Position numbers and translations under genes: made by a program. Shown here piece after piece: positions 14,662 through 23,946 of a stretch of 38,673 bases of DNA. The stretch is from an uncultured Clostridia bacterium (lineage in GTDB: Bacteria; Bacillota; Clostridia; Oscillospirales; Acutalibacteraceae), in the NCBI GenBank assembly GCA_937884975.1, contig CAKZZS010000001.1:1-38673 (forward strand), read 5' to 3'. Under the pieces are notes generated by a model. The model was not told the DNA's origin, ran no database searches, and saw only the letters and a program-made list of their open reading frames with translations. Within the stretch, counting starts at the first letter, position 1; the number at the start of each line of letters is the position of its first letter.

Positions 14662-14690
14662 ATTATATATTAAAATTTTTATTTTGTCAA
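14662..14690 (-). promoter_or_regulatory. Consensus promoter of the tyrS T-box leader
   Basis: On the minus strand, TTGACA (14690-14685) and TATAAT (14667-14662) have exactly 17 bp between them. The -35 contains the recN stop codon (TGA at 14689-14687), so the tyrS promoter starts within the last codons of recN. Confidence 0.9.
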
Positions 14691-16345
14691 CCGTTTAACA
14701 TCTGTTTTGCAAGAGTTAAAGTCTCGTCGGTTATGTTGATTCCGCCGAGTATGCGCGAAAGCTCATTCACCCTACCGTCATAGTCGAGTTTTGTCACCTT
14801 TGTGAAGGTTTTGTCGTCTTTTTCATATTTTTCAATAAGAAAATGACTGTCAGCAAGTGAGGCAATGGAAGCAAGATGAGTGACACAGATAACCTGACGG
14901 TTAAGCGATACCTCTTTCATTTTCAAAGCAACCTTTTGGGCAGCTCTGCCTGAAACACCCGTGTCAATTTCATCAAATATAAGAGTGTCGATATCGTCCT
15001 TATCCGCAAGCACGCTTTTTATTGCAAGCATAATTCTTGAAAGCTCGCCGCCAGATGCAATTTTTGAAAGCGGTTTAAGCTCTTCGCCTTTATTTGCGGA
15101 AAGTAAAAAATCAACCTCGTCTTTACCGTTTTCGTTATACTCGCATTCACTCATTTTAACGCTGAATAAAACAGAAGGCATTTCAAGGAATTTTAAAACT
15201 TCCGCTACCTGTTCGGAAAATGCGTTTGAAGCGTCTGTACGGCTTTTTGTAAGAGCAGCGGCTCTTTTCCTTAATTCTGCCTTACACGCATCTAAATCGA
15301 CTTTTAAACGCAATTTTTCTTCATCTGAAATCACAATTGAATTAAGTTCTTCTCTCGCCTTTTCAAGATAATCGAGAATTTCACCTTCATCAGAACCGTA
15401 TTTCTTTGTCAGGTTATAAATAAGGTCAAGCCGTTCCTCAATTTGTTCAAGCATATCCGGGTCGTAATCTACAGAATTTACAAGCGAGTTAATATTTTGA
15501 GTAACGTCGGAAAGCCTATAGGAAATATCGTTTATTTCCTCGGAAATACTTTGCGCTTCCATTAAAAATCTTGAAGCCTGCCCGATTTCATTTGCGGCTT
15601 CTCTTGTAAGAAGCTCGGCGCCGCTGAAATCGTCATTTCCGCTAAGTGCCATATAAGCGTTATTAAGAGAGGAGAGTATTTTTTCGGAATTTTTTATAAC
15701 ATCTCTTTTTGATTTTAACTGCTCTGTCTCCCCTATCTTAATATCCGACTTTTCAATTTCGTCTATCTGGAAAGAAAGCATTTCGATTTTTCTCTGCTTT
15801 TCCTGTTCGTCAATATCAAGACTTTTTATCTTTGCCAAAAGCGAGCAGTATCTGTGATATTCAGACTGATAAGAAGATAAAATATCTTCATTGTCGGCTA
15901 TTTTATCAATAAATGAACAGTGCAGTTCAGGATTTAGCAAAGCCTGATTATCAAGTTGACCGTGAATAGTAATAAGTCTTTTGCCGATTTCCTTCATAAA
16001 AGAGCCTGAAACGGTTGTTGAATTGATTTTGCAAACAGTTCTACCGTCAGAGTTTATAATTCTTTGAAGCTCAACGCAGTTATCCTCAATTTCTATGTTT
16101 TCGTTTTTTAGAAGTTCAATGATATTTTTTCCAACATCATAAAAGGACGCAAAGACGTTTGCTTTCAAGGCTCCCGTTCTGATAAGCTCCTTGCTTGTCC
16201 TTCCGCCGAGAATGGCGTTAATTGAGTCGATAATGATAGACTTACCTGCGCCAGTTTCACCCGTAAGGACATTAAAGCCGTTATCAAATGTGATTTCAGC
16301 CTGTTTAATTATTGCTATATCATTTATTGAAAGATTATAAAGCAA
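14687..16345 (-). CDS. recN: DNA repair protein RecN
   Basis: A 552-residue SMC-like ATPase that gathers DNA ends at double-strand breaks. Walker A is GETGAGKS (29-36). A long coiled-coil region fills about 150-380. The C-terminal ABC signature and Walker B block contain ASGGELSRIMLAIKS and LIFDEIDTGVSG (about 430-475). ICVTHLASIASLAD follows, which is typical of RecN. Full length. It is the last gene of the long minus-strand run and lies 6 bp after argR, an arrangement common in Clostridia. Confidence 0.97.
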   Translation of the reverse strand: MLYNLSINDIAIIKQAEITFDNGFNVLTGETGAGKSIIIDSINAILGGRTSKELIRTGALKANVFASFYDVGKNIIELLKNENIEIEDNCVELQRIINSDGRTVCKINSTTVSGSFMKEIGKRLITIHGQLDNQALLNPELHCSFIDKIADNEDILSSYQSEYHRYCSLLAKIKSLDIDEQEKQRKIEMLSFQIDEIEKSDIKIGETEQLKSKRDVIKNSEKILSSLNNAYMALSGNDDFSGAELLTREAANEIGQASRFLMEAQSISEEINDISYRLSDVTQNINSLVNSVDYDPDMLEQIEERLDLIYNLTKKYGSDEGEILDYLEKAREELNSIVISDEEKLRLKVDLDACKAELRKRAAALTKSRTDASNAFSEQVAEVLKFLEMPSVLFSVKMSECEYNENGKDEVDFLLSANKGEELKPLSKIASGGELSRIMLAIKSVLADKDDIDTLIFDEIDTGVSGRAAQKVALKMKEVSLNRQVICVTHLASIASLADSHFLIEKYEKDDKTFTKVTKLDYDGRVNELSRILGGINITDETLTLAKQMLNG

Positions 16346-16351
16346 ATCAAA

Positions 16352-16807
16352 TCATTCCTTGATGATGTTTTTAATCATATTCATTATTTCAAAGGCGCTT
16401 TCTTCCGTTCTGCAAAGAATGAAAAAGCTGTCGTCGCCTGCAATTGTACCGACGATGGACTTGTTTTTATTTGTATCGGAATCTATTGCTGCGCAAGCTG
16501 CGTTTGCAGAACCGGGAAAACATTTAACGACAACAATGTTTCCGGCAAAGTCGACATCGAGAACAGATTGAGTAAAAATAGATTTAAGCTTAGCCTGATC
16601 GTCCTTTTCGCGGCTCGGGAGAGAATAGCTGTATTCGCCCTTTGAATTGAGCTTTTTTATAAGCATAAGCTCCTTTATATCACGCGATACGGTTGCTTGG
16701 GTAACGTCAAATCCGCGATTTTTCAGAAGCTCCTGTAAATCTTCCTGCGTTGTAATAACGTTATTGTTAATAAGCTCAAGTATTGCCTGCTGTCTTTTCT
16801 TTTTCAT
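16352..16807 (-). CDS. argR: Arginine repressor ArgR/AhrC
   Basis: About 151 residues. The N-terminal winged helix has NNNVITTQEDLQELLKNRG and the recognition helix TQATVSRDIKEL. The C-terminal domain forms hexamers and binds arginine (GTIAGDDSFFILCR). ATG 16807 is chosen because GGGAGGAGA lies eight bases upstream and translation then begins MKKKRQQAILEL, as in homologues. The longer in-frame start (16849) would overlap nadK by 41 bp and add an unrelated 14-residue extension. It begins one base after the nadK stop. ArgR represses arginine synthesis and activates catabolism; no arg genes are in this window. Confidence 0.94.
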   Translation of the reverse strand: MKKKRQQAILELINNNVITTQEDLQELLKNRGFDVTQATVSRDIKELMLIKKLNSKGEYSYSLPSREKDDQAKLKSIFTQSVLDVDFAGNIVVVKCFPGSANAACAAIDSDTNKNKSIVGTIAGDDSFFILCRTEESAFEIMNMIKNIIKE

Positions 16808-16808
16808 T

Positions 16809-17675
16809 TTACATTCTCCTCCCGATAAGCTTGCTGTTAAGTACTTCAATAAAATTATCGGATTTTATCCTGATAAATCTTGCGTTAATTCCCGATTTTT
16901 TAATAATCACTTTTCCGTTAAGCGGAACGGGTATTGCTTTTTCACCGTCAAACGATATTGCGCAGTTGTTCTTTTTATCCTCATTATGTACGCTGATAAC
17001 CGAATTCGGATTAAATATCAGCGAACGCGAGAATAAAGAATGAGTACAAATCGGCGTCAAAAGAATACTTTCAATTGTCGGATCCATAACGGGTCCGCCG
17101 GCAGAAAGCGAATAAGCGGTTGAACCGGTTGATGTTGAAACAATAATACCGTCCGAAGAATAGCTGTTGATTTTTTTACCGTCGCATTCAACCGAAAGGT
17201 TAATCATTTCAATTTGTTCGCCTCTTGCAATTACAACATCGTTAAGACAAACGTTTGAATAAACAATTCTTTCTTCACTGTTATAAACATCGGCTGAAAG
17301 CATCATTCTGTCATCAACATAATAATTATCGTCAATTATGTTCTTAAGAAGATGAAGCTCGTTGTTTTCAATGCCTGCCATAAAAGCGAGGTTGCCTGCG
17401 TTTATTCCGAGTATGGGCTTATTTTTAACAGCCGCTTTTTTTGCAGCGTGAATAATAGAGCCGTCTCCGCCTATAGCAATAACAATATCGGAATAATTTA
17501 TAGCTTCACTGTCATCGTTGAATTTAATTGTTTCTTCAAAATCTTCTTTAAAACAGGACGGAGCAAAATGATATTCAATTCCGAGTTCCTTTAGCTTTTT
17601 AATTGTATTTTCGGTAACGGCGTGAGAATTATCACGCGTATTATTCGGCATAAGTAAAAACTTCATTTTATTCAC
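16809..17675 (-). CDS. nadK: NAD kinase
   Basis: A 288-residue ATP-dependent NAD kinase producing NADP. The catalytic GGDG motif is at 69-72 (AIGGDGSIIHAA). LGINAGNLAFMA (about 89-100) is the NAD-binding loop. SSDGIIVSTSTGSTAYSLSA and GGPVMDP form the conserved C-terminal core. Its start overlaps the tlyA stop by 8 bp, so the two are translationally coupled. The position between tlyA and argR is the usual clostridial order. Confidence 0.97.
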   Translation of the reverse strand: MNKMKFLLMPNNTRDNSHAVTENTIKKLKELGIEYHFAPSCFKEDFEETIKFNDDSEAINYSDIVIAIGGDGSIIHAAKKAAVKNKPILGINAGNLAFMAGIENNELHLLKNIIDDNYYVDDRMMLSADVYNSEERIVYSNVCLNDVVIARGEQIEMINLSVECDGKKINSYSSDGIIVSTSTGSTAYSLSAGGPVMDPTIESILLTPICTHSLFSRSLIFNPNSVISVHNEDKKNNCAISFDGEKAIPVPLNGKVIIKKSGINARFIRIKSDNFIEVLNSKLIGRRM

Positions 17676-18474
17676 CCGTTAAATCGTTATGAGAAAGCTC
17701 AACCGTTTTTTTAATATCGTATTCGGTGTCTTTTTCATTTGCTTTTTTTATAAACAAAAGATATTCAATATTACCCTCGGGACCGCGTATCGGTGAATAA
17801 TCAAGTCCGCAAACGGTAAATTCAAGACTTTTGACAAGTTCAATTATCTTTTTAATAACCTCAATATGTGTTGAAGCTTCTCTGACAACGCCTTTTTTAC
17901 CGACCTTTTCACGCCCTGCTTCAAACTGAGGTTTGATAAGACATACCGAATATGCGTTTTCTTTTAGCAATGGATACATAACAGGCAAAATCTTATCAAG
18001 TGAAATAAAAGAAACATCCACGCTTGCAAAATCAAGCTTATCTTCTATTTCTTCGGGCTTTAAATAACGGAAATTTGTTCTTTCCATATTTATAACCCTT
18101 TCGTCCGTACGCAGCTTCCATGCCAGTTGACCGTAGCCGACGTCAACCGAATAAACCTTTTTTGCTCCGTTCTGAAGCATACAGTCGGTAAAGCCACCTG
18201 TAGAGGCGCCGATATCCATACAAATTTTATCCTTAAGGTCAATTCCAAAGGTTTTTATTGCCTTGTCAAGCTTAAGTCCTCCCCTGCTGACAAAGGGTAT
18301 TTTATCGCCCTTTATTTCGATTTTGTCATCGGGACTGACTGTAATACCTGCCTTAAGAGCTTTCTGTCCGTTTACATAGACCTTGCCTGCCATTATAAGC
18401 GCTTTGCCTTTTTCTCGGCTTTCAACCAGTCCGTAGTCGGTAATAGCAACGTCAAGTCTTTTTTTCTCACTCAT
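17668..18474 (-). CDS. tlyA: TlyA family rRNA 2'-O-methyltransferase / putative hemolysin
   Basis: 268 residues with an N-terminal S4 RNA-binding domain (about 1-65, with KALIMAGKVYVNGQKA) and an FtsJ-like SAM methyltransferase domain. The SAM site DIGASTGGFTDCMLQNGA is at about 87-104, followed by VYSVDVGYGQLAWKLR. In mycobacteria TlyA methylates 16S and 23S rRNA cytidines. The hemolysin name is historical. It overlaps dxs upstream and nadK downstream by 8 bp each, indicating tight coupling. Confidence 0.93.
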   Translation of the reverse strand: MSEKKRLDVAITDYGLVESREKGKALIMAGKVYVNGQKALKAGITVSPDDKIEIKGDKIPFVSRGGLKLDKAIKTFGIDLKDKICMDIGASTGGFTDCMLQNGAKKVYSVDVGYGQLAWKLRTDERVINMERTNFRYLKPEEIEDKLDFASVDVSFISLDKILPVMYPLLKENAYSVCLIKPQFEAGREKVGKKGVVREASTHIEVIKKIIELVKSLEFTVCGLDYSPIRGPEGNIEYLLFIKKANEKDTEYDIKKTVELSHNDLTGE

Positions 18475-20320
18475 TGCTGATTACCTCGTACATTCCTTCA
18501 CTGTCAAGCTTATATTTTTTTATAAGACTTGAAACGGAAGCCTGCTTAACAAAACCGTCATCAACGGCAGTATGGATAAATTTCCCGTTAAAGGAATTCT
18601 TCGAAAGAAGATAAGCAAATCTTTCGCCGACAGAGCCGCTTTCAAGACTTTCTTCAAAAAAGAATACCTTTTTACAGTTTAACGCGCTTTTAACAGCGTT
18701 CTCATCAATAGGCTTAATGCAATTAAGCTTTATAATTTTAATATTCTTGCCTTTGTTTTTAAGTTTTTCGTAAGTCTTTAATGCATTTGCAAATATTCTT
18801 CCGTATGTAATAATTGCAAAATCCGAATTTTCTTCTCCTATTACGTCAAAACTGTTTGAGCTTGCCTGCCAAAGCTTTAAAGACTCATCCTCGGTTCCTC
18901 TCGGATAACGCACTGCAACAACCTTTTTATCTTTATAAAACGCGTTATGAAGAGCCTTGTTCAATTCCGAATAACAGGACGGAGAGTAAACGGTAATACC
19001 GGGAATACTGTTGAAAAATGCAACATCGAATAAACCCTGATGCGTTTCACCGTCTTCGCCGACAAATCCGGCTCTGTCAACTGCAAAAACAATGTGTTCG
19101 TCCTGAAGAGCGCAGTCGTGAATTAACTGGTCATAGGTTCTCTGAAGAAAAGTTGAATAGACCGCAAAAACGGGAAGCATACCGTCCTTTGAAAGACCCG
19201 AAGCAAATGTTACTGCGTGCTCCTCTGCTATACCTACGTCAAAAAAGCGCTCCGGGTACTGTTTTGAAAAATCAGACAGTCCTGTGCCGAGAGACATCGC
19301 CGCAGTTATTGCGCAAACTCGTTTATCCTTTGCCGCAGCGTTGAAAATGAATTTTCCCGCTATATCGGAAAACGAATCGGTTGAATAATTCGGCTCGCCT
19401 GTAAAAATATTGAATTTCGAGACGCCGTGGAACTGACTCGGGTCCTTTTCGGCAAAGTCATATCCCTTGCCTTTTATTGTATTTATATGAAGCAAAACAG
19501 GCTTATTTACAAGCTTTGCGCCCTCAAGCGCATTTGTAATCTGTTCAATATTGTGACCGTCAATAGGTCCCATATACTGAAAGCCGAGATCTTCGAAGAA
19601 TGTACTCTTATAAAGAAGATTTTTAACCCTTGTTTTAGACCTGAAAAGAAGCTTTGTAAGCTTTTTTCCTATGAGCGGTATTCTTTTAATAAGCTTTTCC
19701 GTTCGAGCCTTAAACATAAAATACGACGGTTTACTGCGAATAACTGCAAGATACCTTGCAACGCCGCCGACATTTTTTGAAATGGACATTTCATTATCGT
19801 TAAGAATAACTATAAGGCGGCATTTTCTTCTTCCGGCATTGTTTAAAGCTTCATAAGCAAGACCGCCTGTTAAAGCGCCGTCGCCTATAACGGCTACTGT
19901 ATAATTCTTTGAACCTGAAATCTTTTCGGCAGTCGCAATGCCGAGTGCGGAGGAAATGGACGTACTCGAATGGCCGCTGAAGAAGATATCATGCTCGCTT
20001 TCCGTAGGTCTTGAAAAGCCCGAAATACCGTTTTCTTTTCTCAAGGTATCAAAGCTGTCAAAACGACCCGTAAGAAGCTTATGAGTATAAACCTGATGAC
20101 CGACATCCCAGATGATTTTATCCTTTGGAGAATTAAACACCTTATGAAGCGCAATTGTCAATTCAACCACGCCGAGGTTTGAAGCAAGATGACCGCCGTT
20201 TTGAGAGACAGTGGAAATAAGGACCTCTCTTATTTCTTTAGCGAGGTCATTTAACTGTTTATCATCAAGTTGTTTTACAAACGAAGGTGATGAGATATCC
20301 TTCAAATAATGCGTATCCAT
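18467..20320 (-). CDS. dxs: 1-deoxy-D-xylulose-5-phosphate synthase
   Basis: A 617-residue TPP-dependent transketolase-like enzyme that joins pyruvate and glyceraldehyde-3-phosphate in the first step of the MEP isoprenoid pathway. The N-terminal TPP domain has GDGALTGGLAYEALNNAG, then LNDNEMSISKNVGG and DFAEKDPSQFHGVSKFN. The central pyrimidine-binding domain has VGIAEEHAVTFASGL and DRAGFVGEDGETHQG. A C-terminal domain completes it. Length and motif order are normal. It lies 11 bp after ispA, which uses the pathway products, and overlaps tlyA. Confidence 0.97.
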   Translation of the reverse strand: MDTHYLKDISSPSFVKQLDDKQLNDLAKEIREVLISTVSQNGGHLASNLGVVELTIALHKVFNSPKDKIIWDVGHQVYTHKLLTGRFDSFDTLRKENGISGFSRPTESEHDIFFSGHSSTSISSALGIATAEKISGSKNYTVAVIGDGALTGGLAYEALNNAGRRKCRLIVILNDNEMSISKNVGGVARYLAVIRSKPSYFMFKARTEKLIKRIPLIGKKLTKLLFRSKTRVKNLLYKSTFFEDLGFQYMGPIDGHNIEQITNALEGAKLVNKPVLLHINTIKGKGYDFAEKDPSQFHGVSKFNIFTGEPNYSTDSFSDIAGKFIFNAAAKDKRVCAITAAMSLGTGLSDFSKQYPERFFDVGIAEEHAVTFASGLSKDGMLPVFAVYSTFLQRTYDQLIHDCALQDEHIVFAVDRAGFVGEDGETHQGLFDVAFFNSIPGITVYSPSCYSELNKALHNAFYKDKKVVAVRYPRGTEDESLKLWQASSNSFDVIGEENSDFAIITYGRIFANALKTYEKLKNKGKNIKIIKLNCIKPIDENAVKSALNCKKVFFFEESLESGSVGERFAYLLSKNSFNGKFIHTAVDDGFVKQASVSSLIKKYKLDSEGMYEVISNE

Positions 20321-20331
20321 TATCCTAACAC

Positions 20332-21210
20332 CTAACTTTTTCTTTCAATAAGTTGAAAAGCCAAATCCTTTAAAAACGTAATATCATTATCAAATACACT
20401 CAAGCTGTCAACTGCGCGAAGGGTGTATTCTTTTGCTATTTTATATGATTTATCAATTCCGTAAAGAGAAATAAAGGTTGTTTTTTCGTTTTCGCTGTCG
20501 CTTCCTATCGGTTTTCCGAGCGTTTTTTCGTCACCCGTAACGTCAAGAATATCGTCAACAACCTGAAAAGCCATTCCGAGATTAAGCGCATACAGTCCGG
20601 CAGACTCAATTTGCCTTTTATCGGCTTCTCCGGCAAGACAGCCAAGCACACAGGCTGCTTTTATAAGCGCGCCGGTTTTAAGAGTATGGGTTGTAAGTAA
20701 TTCATCGGAAGAAACTGTCTTTCCCTCATTTTTAAGGTCAAGAACCTGACCGCCTATCATACCGTTTACACCCGAACACTCTGAAAGAATACTAACTGCT
20801 TTAATAATGCTTTGAGGTGAAACATCGTTTGCAGAAGACACCGCGGAGAAAGCGTGTGTAAGAAGCGCGTCACCGGCAAGTAAAGCGTTAGCCTCTCCGA
20901 ATTTTTTATGATTTGAAGGCTGTCCTCTTCTCATATCGTCATTATCCATACACGGCAAATCGTCATGGATAAGCGAATAGGTATGAATCATTTCAATTGC
21001 GCATGCAAAGGGAAGCGCCTTTTTATAATCACCGCAAACCAGATTGCAGAATTCAAGTGTGAGCACGGGACGAATGCGTTTTCCGCCGATGTTCAGAGAA
21101 TAGAGCATGGCTTCGCTTATTACATCCTGATTATTTAAAGATTCTGGAACGTAAGAAGAAAGATTTTCATTTATTAAATTGAGATAAAAAGAATACTTTT
21201 CGTTATTCAT
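20332..21210 (-). CDS. ispA: Geranyl/farnesyl diphosphate synthase (IspA-like)
   Basis: About 292 residues. An all-helical prenyltransferase that elongates DMAPP/IPP to farnesyl diphosphate. The first aspartate-rich motif is DDLPCMDNDDMRRG (about 83-96, the DDxxxxD form typical of short-chain bacterial enzymes), and the second is DDILDVTGDEKTLGK. GGKRIRP near the N-terminus binds diphosphate. ATG 21210 overlaps the xseB stop by 8 bp. A GTG at 21219 is possible and would add three residues. Placement beside xseB and dxs is the usual cluster. Confidence 0.95.
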   Translation of the reverse strand: MNNEKYSFYLNLINENLSSYVPESLNNQDVISEAMLYSLNIGGKRIRPVLTLEFCNLVCGDYKKALPFACAIEMIHTYSLIHDDLPCMDNDDMRRGQPSNHKKFGEANALLAGDALLTHAFSAVSSANDVSPQSIIKAVSILSECSGVNGMIGGQVLDLKNEGKTVSSDELLTTHTLKTGALIKAACVLGCLAGEADKRQIESAGLYALNLGMAFQVVDDILDVTGDEKTLGKPIGSDSENEKTTFISLYGIDKSYKIAKEYTLRAVDSLSVFDNDITFLKDLAFQLIERKS

Positions 21211-21409
21211 CTTCTTCACCGTTTTGACTTTCGGTTAACTGCTTAATCTTCAACTCGGCTTTATTCAGAAGCTCCGAACAGTATTTGCTTAATTTCGCGC
21301 TTTCTTCATAAAGTGTAATCGACTCTTCAAGAGTAACCTCTCCGTTTTCAAGAAGAGAAACAATTTCCTGGAGCCGTTTTATTGCCTTTTCGTATGTAAG
21401 ATTATCCAT
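21203..21409 (-). CDS. xseB: Exodeoxyribonuclease VII small subunit
   Basis: A 68-residue two-helix protein of the XseB family: YEKAIKRLQEIVSLLENGEV, then LEESITLYEESAKLSKYC. An acidic tail ends NGEEDE. Several XseB chains bind the coiled-coil of XseA to form the exonuclease VII complex that degrades single-stranded DNA. The start codon shares one base with the xseA stop (TAATG), giving coupled translation of the two subunits. Confidence 0.96.
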   Translation of the reverse strand: MDNLTYEKAIKRLQEIVSLLENGEVTLEESITLYEESAKLSKYCSELLNKAELKIKQLTESQNGEEDE

Positions 21410-22602
21410 TATTTTACCTCACAGTCTATAGTTCCGTCCGATACAGTCAGTTTTATTAAATCACCGCTGGTTACATCGCTGACTTTTTTTATAAGCTTTC
21501 CGTCCTTTTGAACATAAGCAAAGCCTCTGTTTATAACGCTTATCGGATTTAGCGCTTCAAGCTTTTTAAGAATAGTTGAAAGCTCGTTCTTTTTACTGTT
21601 TAAATACGAATTATATGCATCGTTTATTTCATCCGTTTTTAAATCAAGGAACATTCTTATTGTATTATAAGTATCAAAGAAACTGTCGAGAATGTCTTTT
21701 TCGTATATTTCCGAAAGAAGTCTCTTTTCGCTGTCTAATTTATATTTAAGATATCTTTCGGCGTTATTTTTCAATGCAAAAATATTTTTTAGCTCATTTT
21801 CTTTATCGGGAACGCAAAGCTCCGCAGCAGCCGAGGGAGTTTCGGCTCTTACATCCGCTACAAAATCGCAAATGGTAAAATCGGTTTCATGACCGACGGC
21901 GGAAATAACGGGAATTTCTGATTCGTATACCGCGATAGCAACACGTTCCTCATTAAACGCCCATAAATCCTCAATTGAGCCACCGCCTCTGCCGACAATA
22001 AGAACGTCTGCCGCATTTTGGCGGTTAAACTCTTTAATGGCCTTTTCAATTGAAGGAGCCGCGTTTATACCCTGAACCTCAACTGGACAAAGAATCATTT
22101 CGGCAATAGGAAAGCGTCTTGAAAGAATATTTGTAATATCTCTTACTGCAGCTCCCGTTGCAGAAGTTACAACGCCGATTCTCATCGGATATTCGGGAAT
22201 CGGTTTTTTATGAGATTGATTAAACATTCCCTTTGCGTTTAACTTCTGCTTTAACTGTTCAAAAGCAAGAGCCAGTTCGCCGATTCCTTGCGGTTGAATA
22301 TCGTTAATTATAATTTGATACTGACCTGTTTTTTCGTAAAGGGATATTCTTCCCCTGACAAGTACATTCAGTCCGTCATATAAATCATAGCGGATTTTTT
22401 GAGCGTTTGCTCTGTAAATAACTGCATTGACAGCTGCATTTTCATCCTTAAGCGTCATATAATAATGACCGCTTGAATAATGATTTTTGAAATTGGATAT
22501 TTCACCGATGACAAAGACATTGTTGAGAACAGTGTTTTCTTCAACAATTGCTTTAATATATCTGTTAAGTTGTGAAACGGTTATAACGGACTGTTCAACC
22601 AT
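21409..22602 (-). CDS. xseA: Exodeoxyribonuclease VII large subunit
   Basis: 397 residues. An N-terminal OB-fold (about 1-100, VITVSQLNRYIKAIVEEN and FVIGEISNFKNHYSSGHYYM) binds single-stranded DNA. The catalytic domain follows, with MRIGVVTSATGAAVRDI (about 140-156), LIVGRGGGSIEDLWAFNEE and SAVGHETDFTICDFVAD. A helical C-terminal region binds XseB, and the last part is beta-rich. The length is at the short end for the family because the coiled-coil is modest. It overlaps the upstream TsaD-like gene by 8 bp and is followed directly by xseB. Confidence 0.97.
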   Translation of the reverse strand: MVEQSVITVSQLNRYIKAIVEENTVLNNVFVIGEISNFKNHYSSGHYYMTLKDENAAVNAVIYRANAQKIRYDLYDGLNVLVRGRISLYEKTGQYQIIINDIQPQGIGELALAFEQLKQKLNAKGMFNQSHKKPIPEYPMRIGVVTSATGAAVRDITNILSRRFPIAEMILCPVEVQGINAAPSIEKAIKEFNRQNAADVLIVGRGGGSIEDLWAFNEERVAIAVYESEIPVISAVGHETDFTICDFVADVRAETPSAAAELCVPDKENELKNIFALKNNAERYLKYKLDSEKRLLSEIYEKDILDSFFDTYNTIRMFLDLKTDEINDAYNSYLNSKKNELSTILKKLEALNPISVINRGFAYVQKDGKLIKKVSDVTSGDLIKLTVSDGTIDCEVK

Positions 22603-23533
22603 TGTTTAACTCCTTTAAAGCGGCAAGTACAGCTATTCCAAGCGCGTTGTCAGAAGAAAATTCGGGCTTTGTAAAAACTGCGTTAAATTCCTCGGTGAAG
22701 CGCTCGCGGATAAGAGAATTAGACATTACTCCGCCCGAAAAGACGAGAGGAATATTCCCGTATTTTTTTAAAAGATAATATACGGCTTCTTTAAGCGAAA
22801 AAGAAATATAATCAATACAGTACTTTGCAATATCCTGTTTTCTTTCTCCGTCTGAAAGCATTTTATTACACTTGTTTTCCACACCGGAAAGACTGAAGGT
22901 ATTTTCCTTAAGCGACGGCTTTATTTTGTATTCTTTATCACTTTTTCGTGAAAGAATATCAAGTTTAGCGCCTCCCGGAAAAGGAATGCCTAAAGAAAGC
23001 GCAACACGGTCAACAGCCTGTCCTGCTTTTAAATCGGAAGAAGAAAAAATCATTTCGGTTTTAATTATCTTATCACTGTCGGGAGTAACATATACCGCTT
23101 CGGTAGTACCGCCCGAGACGTGAAAAGCAATAAATTCCTTTTTAAATAAATCGATACGGTTTGCAGACTGTAAAACTGCAGCGATATGTCCCTGCTGATG
23201 AGAAAACATATGTAACGGAATTTTCATAACGCTTGAAAGCGTCTTTGCAGATGCAACTCCGGTTAAAAAGCAAGGCATATAGGATTTTTCATCGTCACGC
23301 GGCTTTGAGGAAACGCCGATACATTCTATTTTTTTCTCATAATTATTAAAAAGCTCTTCTATAAGATCAGGCAACTGAACCGTATGATGGAAAACAGCGT
23401 CACTTTGTCTTAAGCCTTTATCCCCTTGTTTAACGGGTAAAAGCTTTTTCTTGCTGATAATTTCTCCGTTTTCGCTGTTAAATACAGTTACAGAAGTTGT
23501 ATAATTGCTTGTATCAATTCCGAGAGAAATCAT
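22595..23533 (-). CDS. TsaD/Kae1-like protein (peptidase M22 paralogue)
   Basis: A 312-residue member of the Kae1/TsaD ASKHA fold. It begins SLGIDTSNYTTSV, and metal ligands can be seen: H112 and H116 (HQQGH) and D296 (SSDNA). SGGTTEAVYV and GQAVDRVALSLGIPFPGGAK match the TsaD core. It is more divergent than canonical TsaD, for example QQ in HxxxH and GGVMSN in place of GGVAAN. A clostridial paralogue is therefore more likely than the enzyme that makes t6A37 in tRNA. A true tsaD next to tsaB/tsaE would be expected elsewhere; that cannot be checked here. It lies 1 bp after nusB and overlaps xseA. Confidence 0.8.
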   Translation of the reverse strand: MISLGIDTSNYTTSVTVFNSENGEIISKKKLLPVKQGDKGLRQSDAVFHHTVQLPDLIEELFNNYEKKIECIGVSSKPRDDEKSYMPCFLTGVASAKTLSSVMKIPLHMFSHQQGHIAAVLQSANRIDLFKKEFIAFHVSGGTTEAVYVTPDSDKIIKTEMIFSSSDLKAGQAVDRVALSLGIPFPGGAKLDILSRKSDKEYKIKPSLKENTFSLSGVENKCNKMLSDGERKQDIAKYCIDYISFSLKEAVYYLLKKYGNIPLVFSGGVMSNSLIRERFTEEFNAVFTKPEFSSDNALGIAVLAALKELNNG

Positions 23534-23534
23534 A

Positions 23535-23936
23535 TCAGCCTTCTATTTCCCTTGCAACTGAGCCTAAAATACCGTTAATATACGAAGCGTCGTCACTTGT
23601 CGCAAAGGTTTTTGCAAGCTCAACTGCTTCATTTATTGAAACGCTTACAGGTATGCTTTCAACATAAAGCATTTCACAAATTGCAAGTCTCATTATTGCA
23701 AGAGAGACCTTGGGTATACGCTCAATTTTCCAGTTAGTTAAAAACTCTTTTATAAGCGAATCAATTGTTTCCTGATTCTCAAAAACGGTACTTGCAACCA
23801 TTTTTGCAAAGGTGCTTACCTCTATTTCATTGGCTTCGCACGCGTTCTCTATTAACTGTTCAACTGTACTTTCAGAGTTGAATATTCTTTCAAAAATTAA
23901 AGTGAACGCCTGAATTCTTTCTTCTTTTCGTGTCAT
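23535..23936 (-). CDS. nusB: Transcription antitermination factor NusB
   Basis: A 133-residue all-helical protein. It begins MTRKEERIQAFTLIFERIF and ends with the conserved NEAVELAKTFATSDDASYINGILGSVARE block that defines NusB. With S10 it binds boxA RNA and promotes processive transcription of rRNA. Start ATG 23936 has GGGGAG (23943-23948) six bases upstream. It is the first gene of the ten-gene minus-strand run ending at recN, behind a structured leader and an extended -10 promoter at 24054-24062. Confidence 0.95.
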   Translation of the reverse strand: MTRKEERIQAFTLIFERIFNSESTVEQLIENACEANEIEVSTFAKMVASTVFENQETIDSLIKEFLTNWKIERIPKVSLAIMRLAICEMLYVESIPVSVSINEAVELAKTFATSDDASYINGILGSVAREIEG

Positions 23937-23946
23937 AAATAACTCC

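Noticed and set aside
16352..16849. Longer argR start at 16849.
   Set aside because: It overlaps nadK by 41 bp and adds a non-homologous extension; ATG 16807 has the proper SD.
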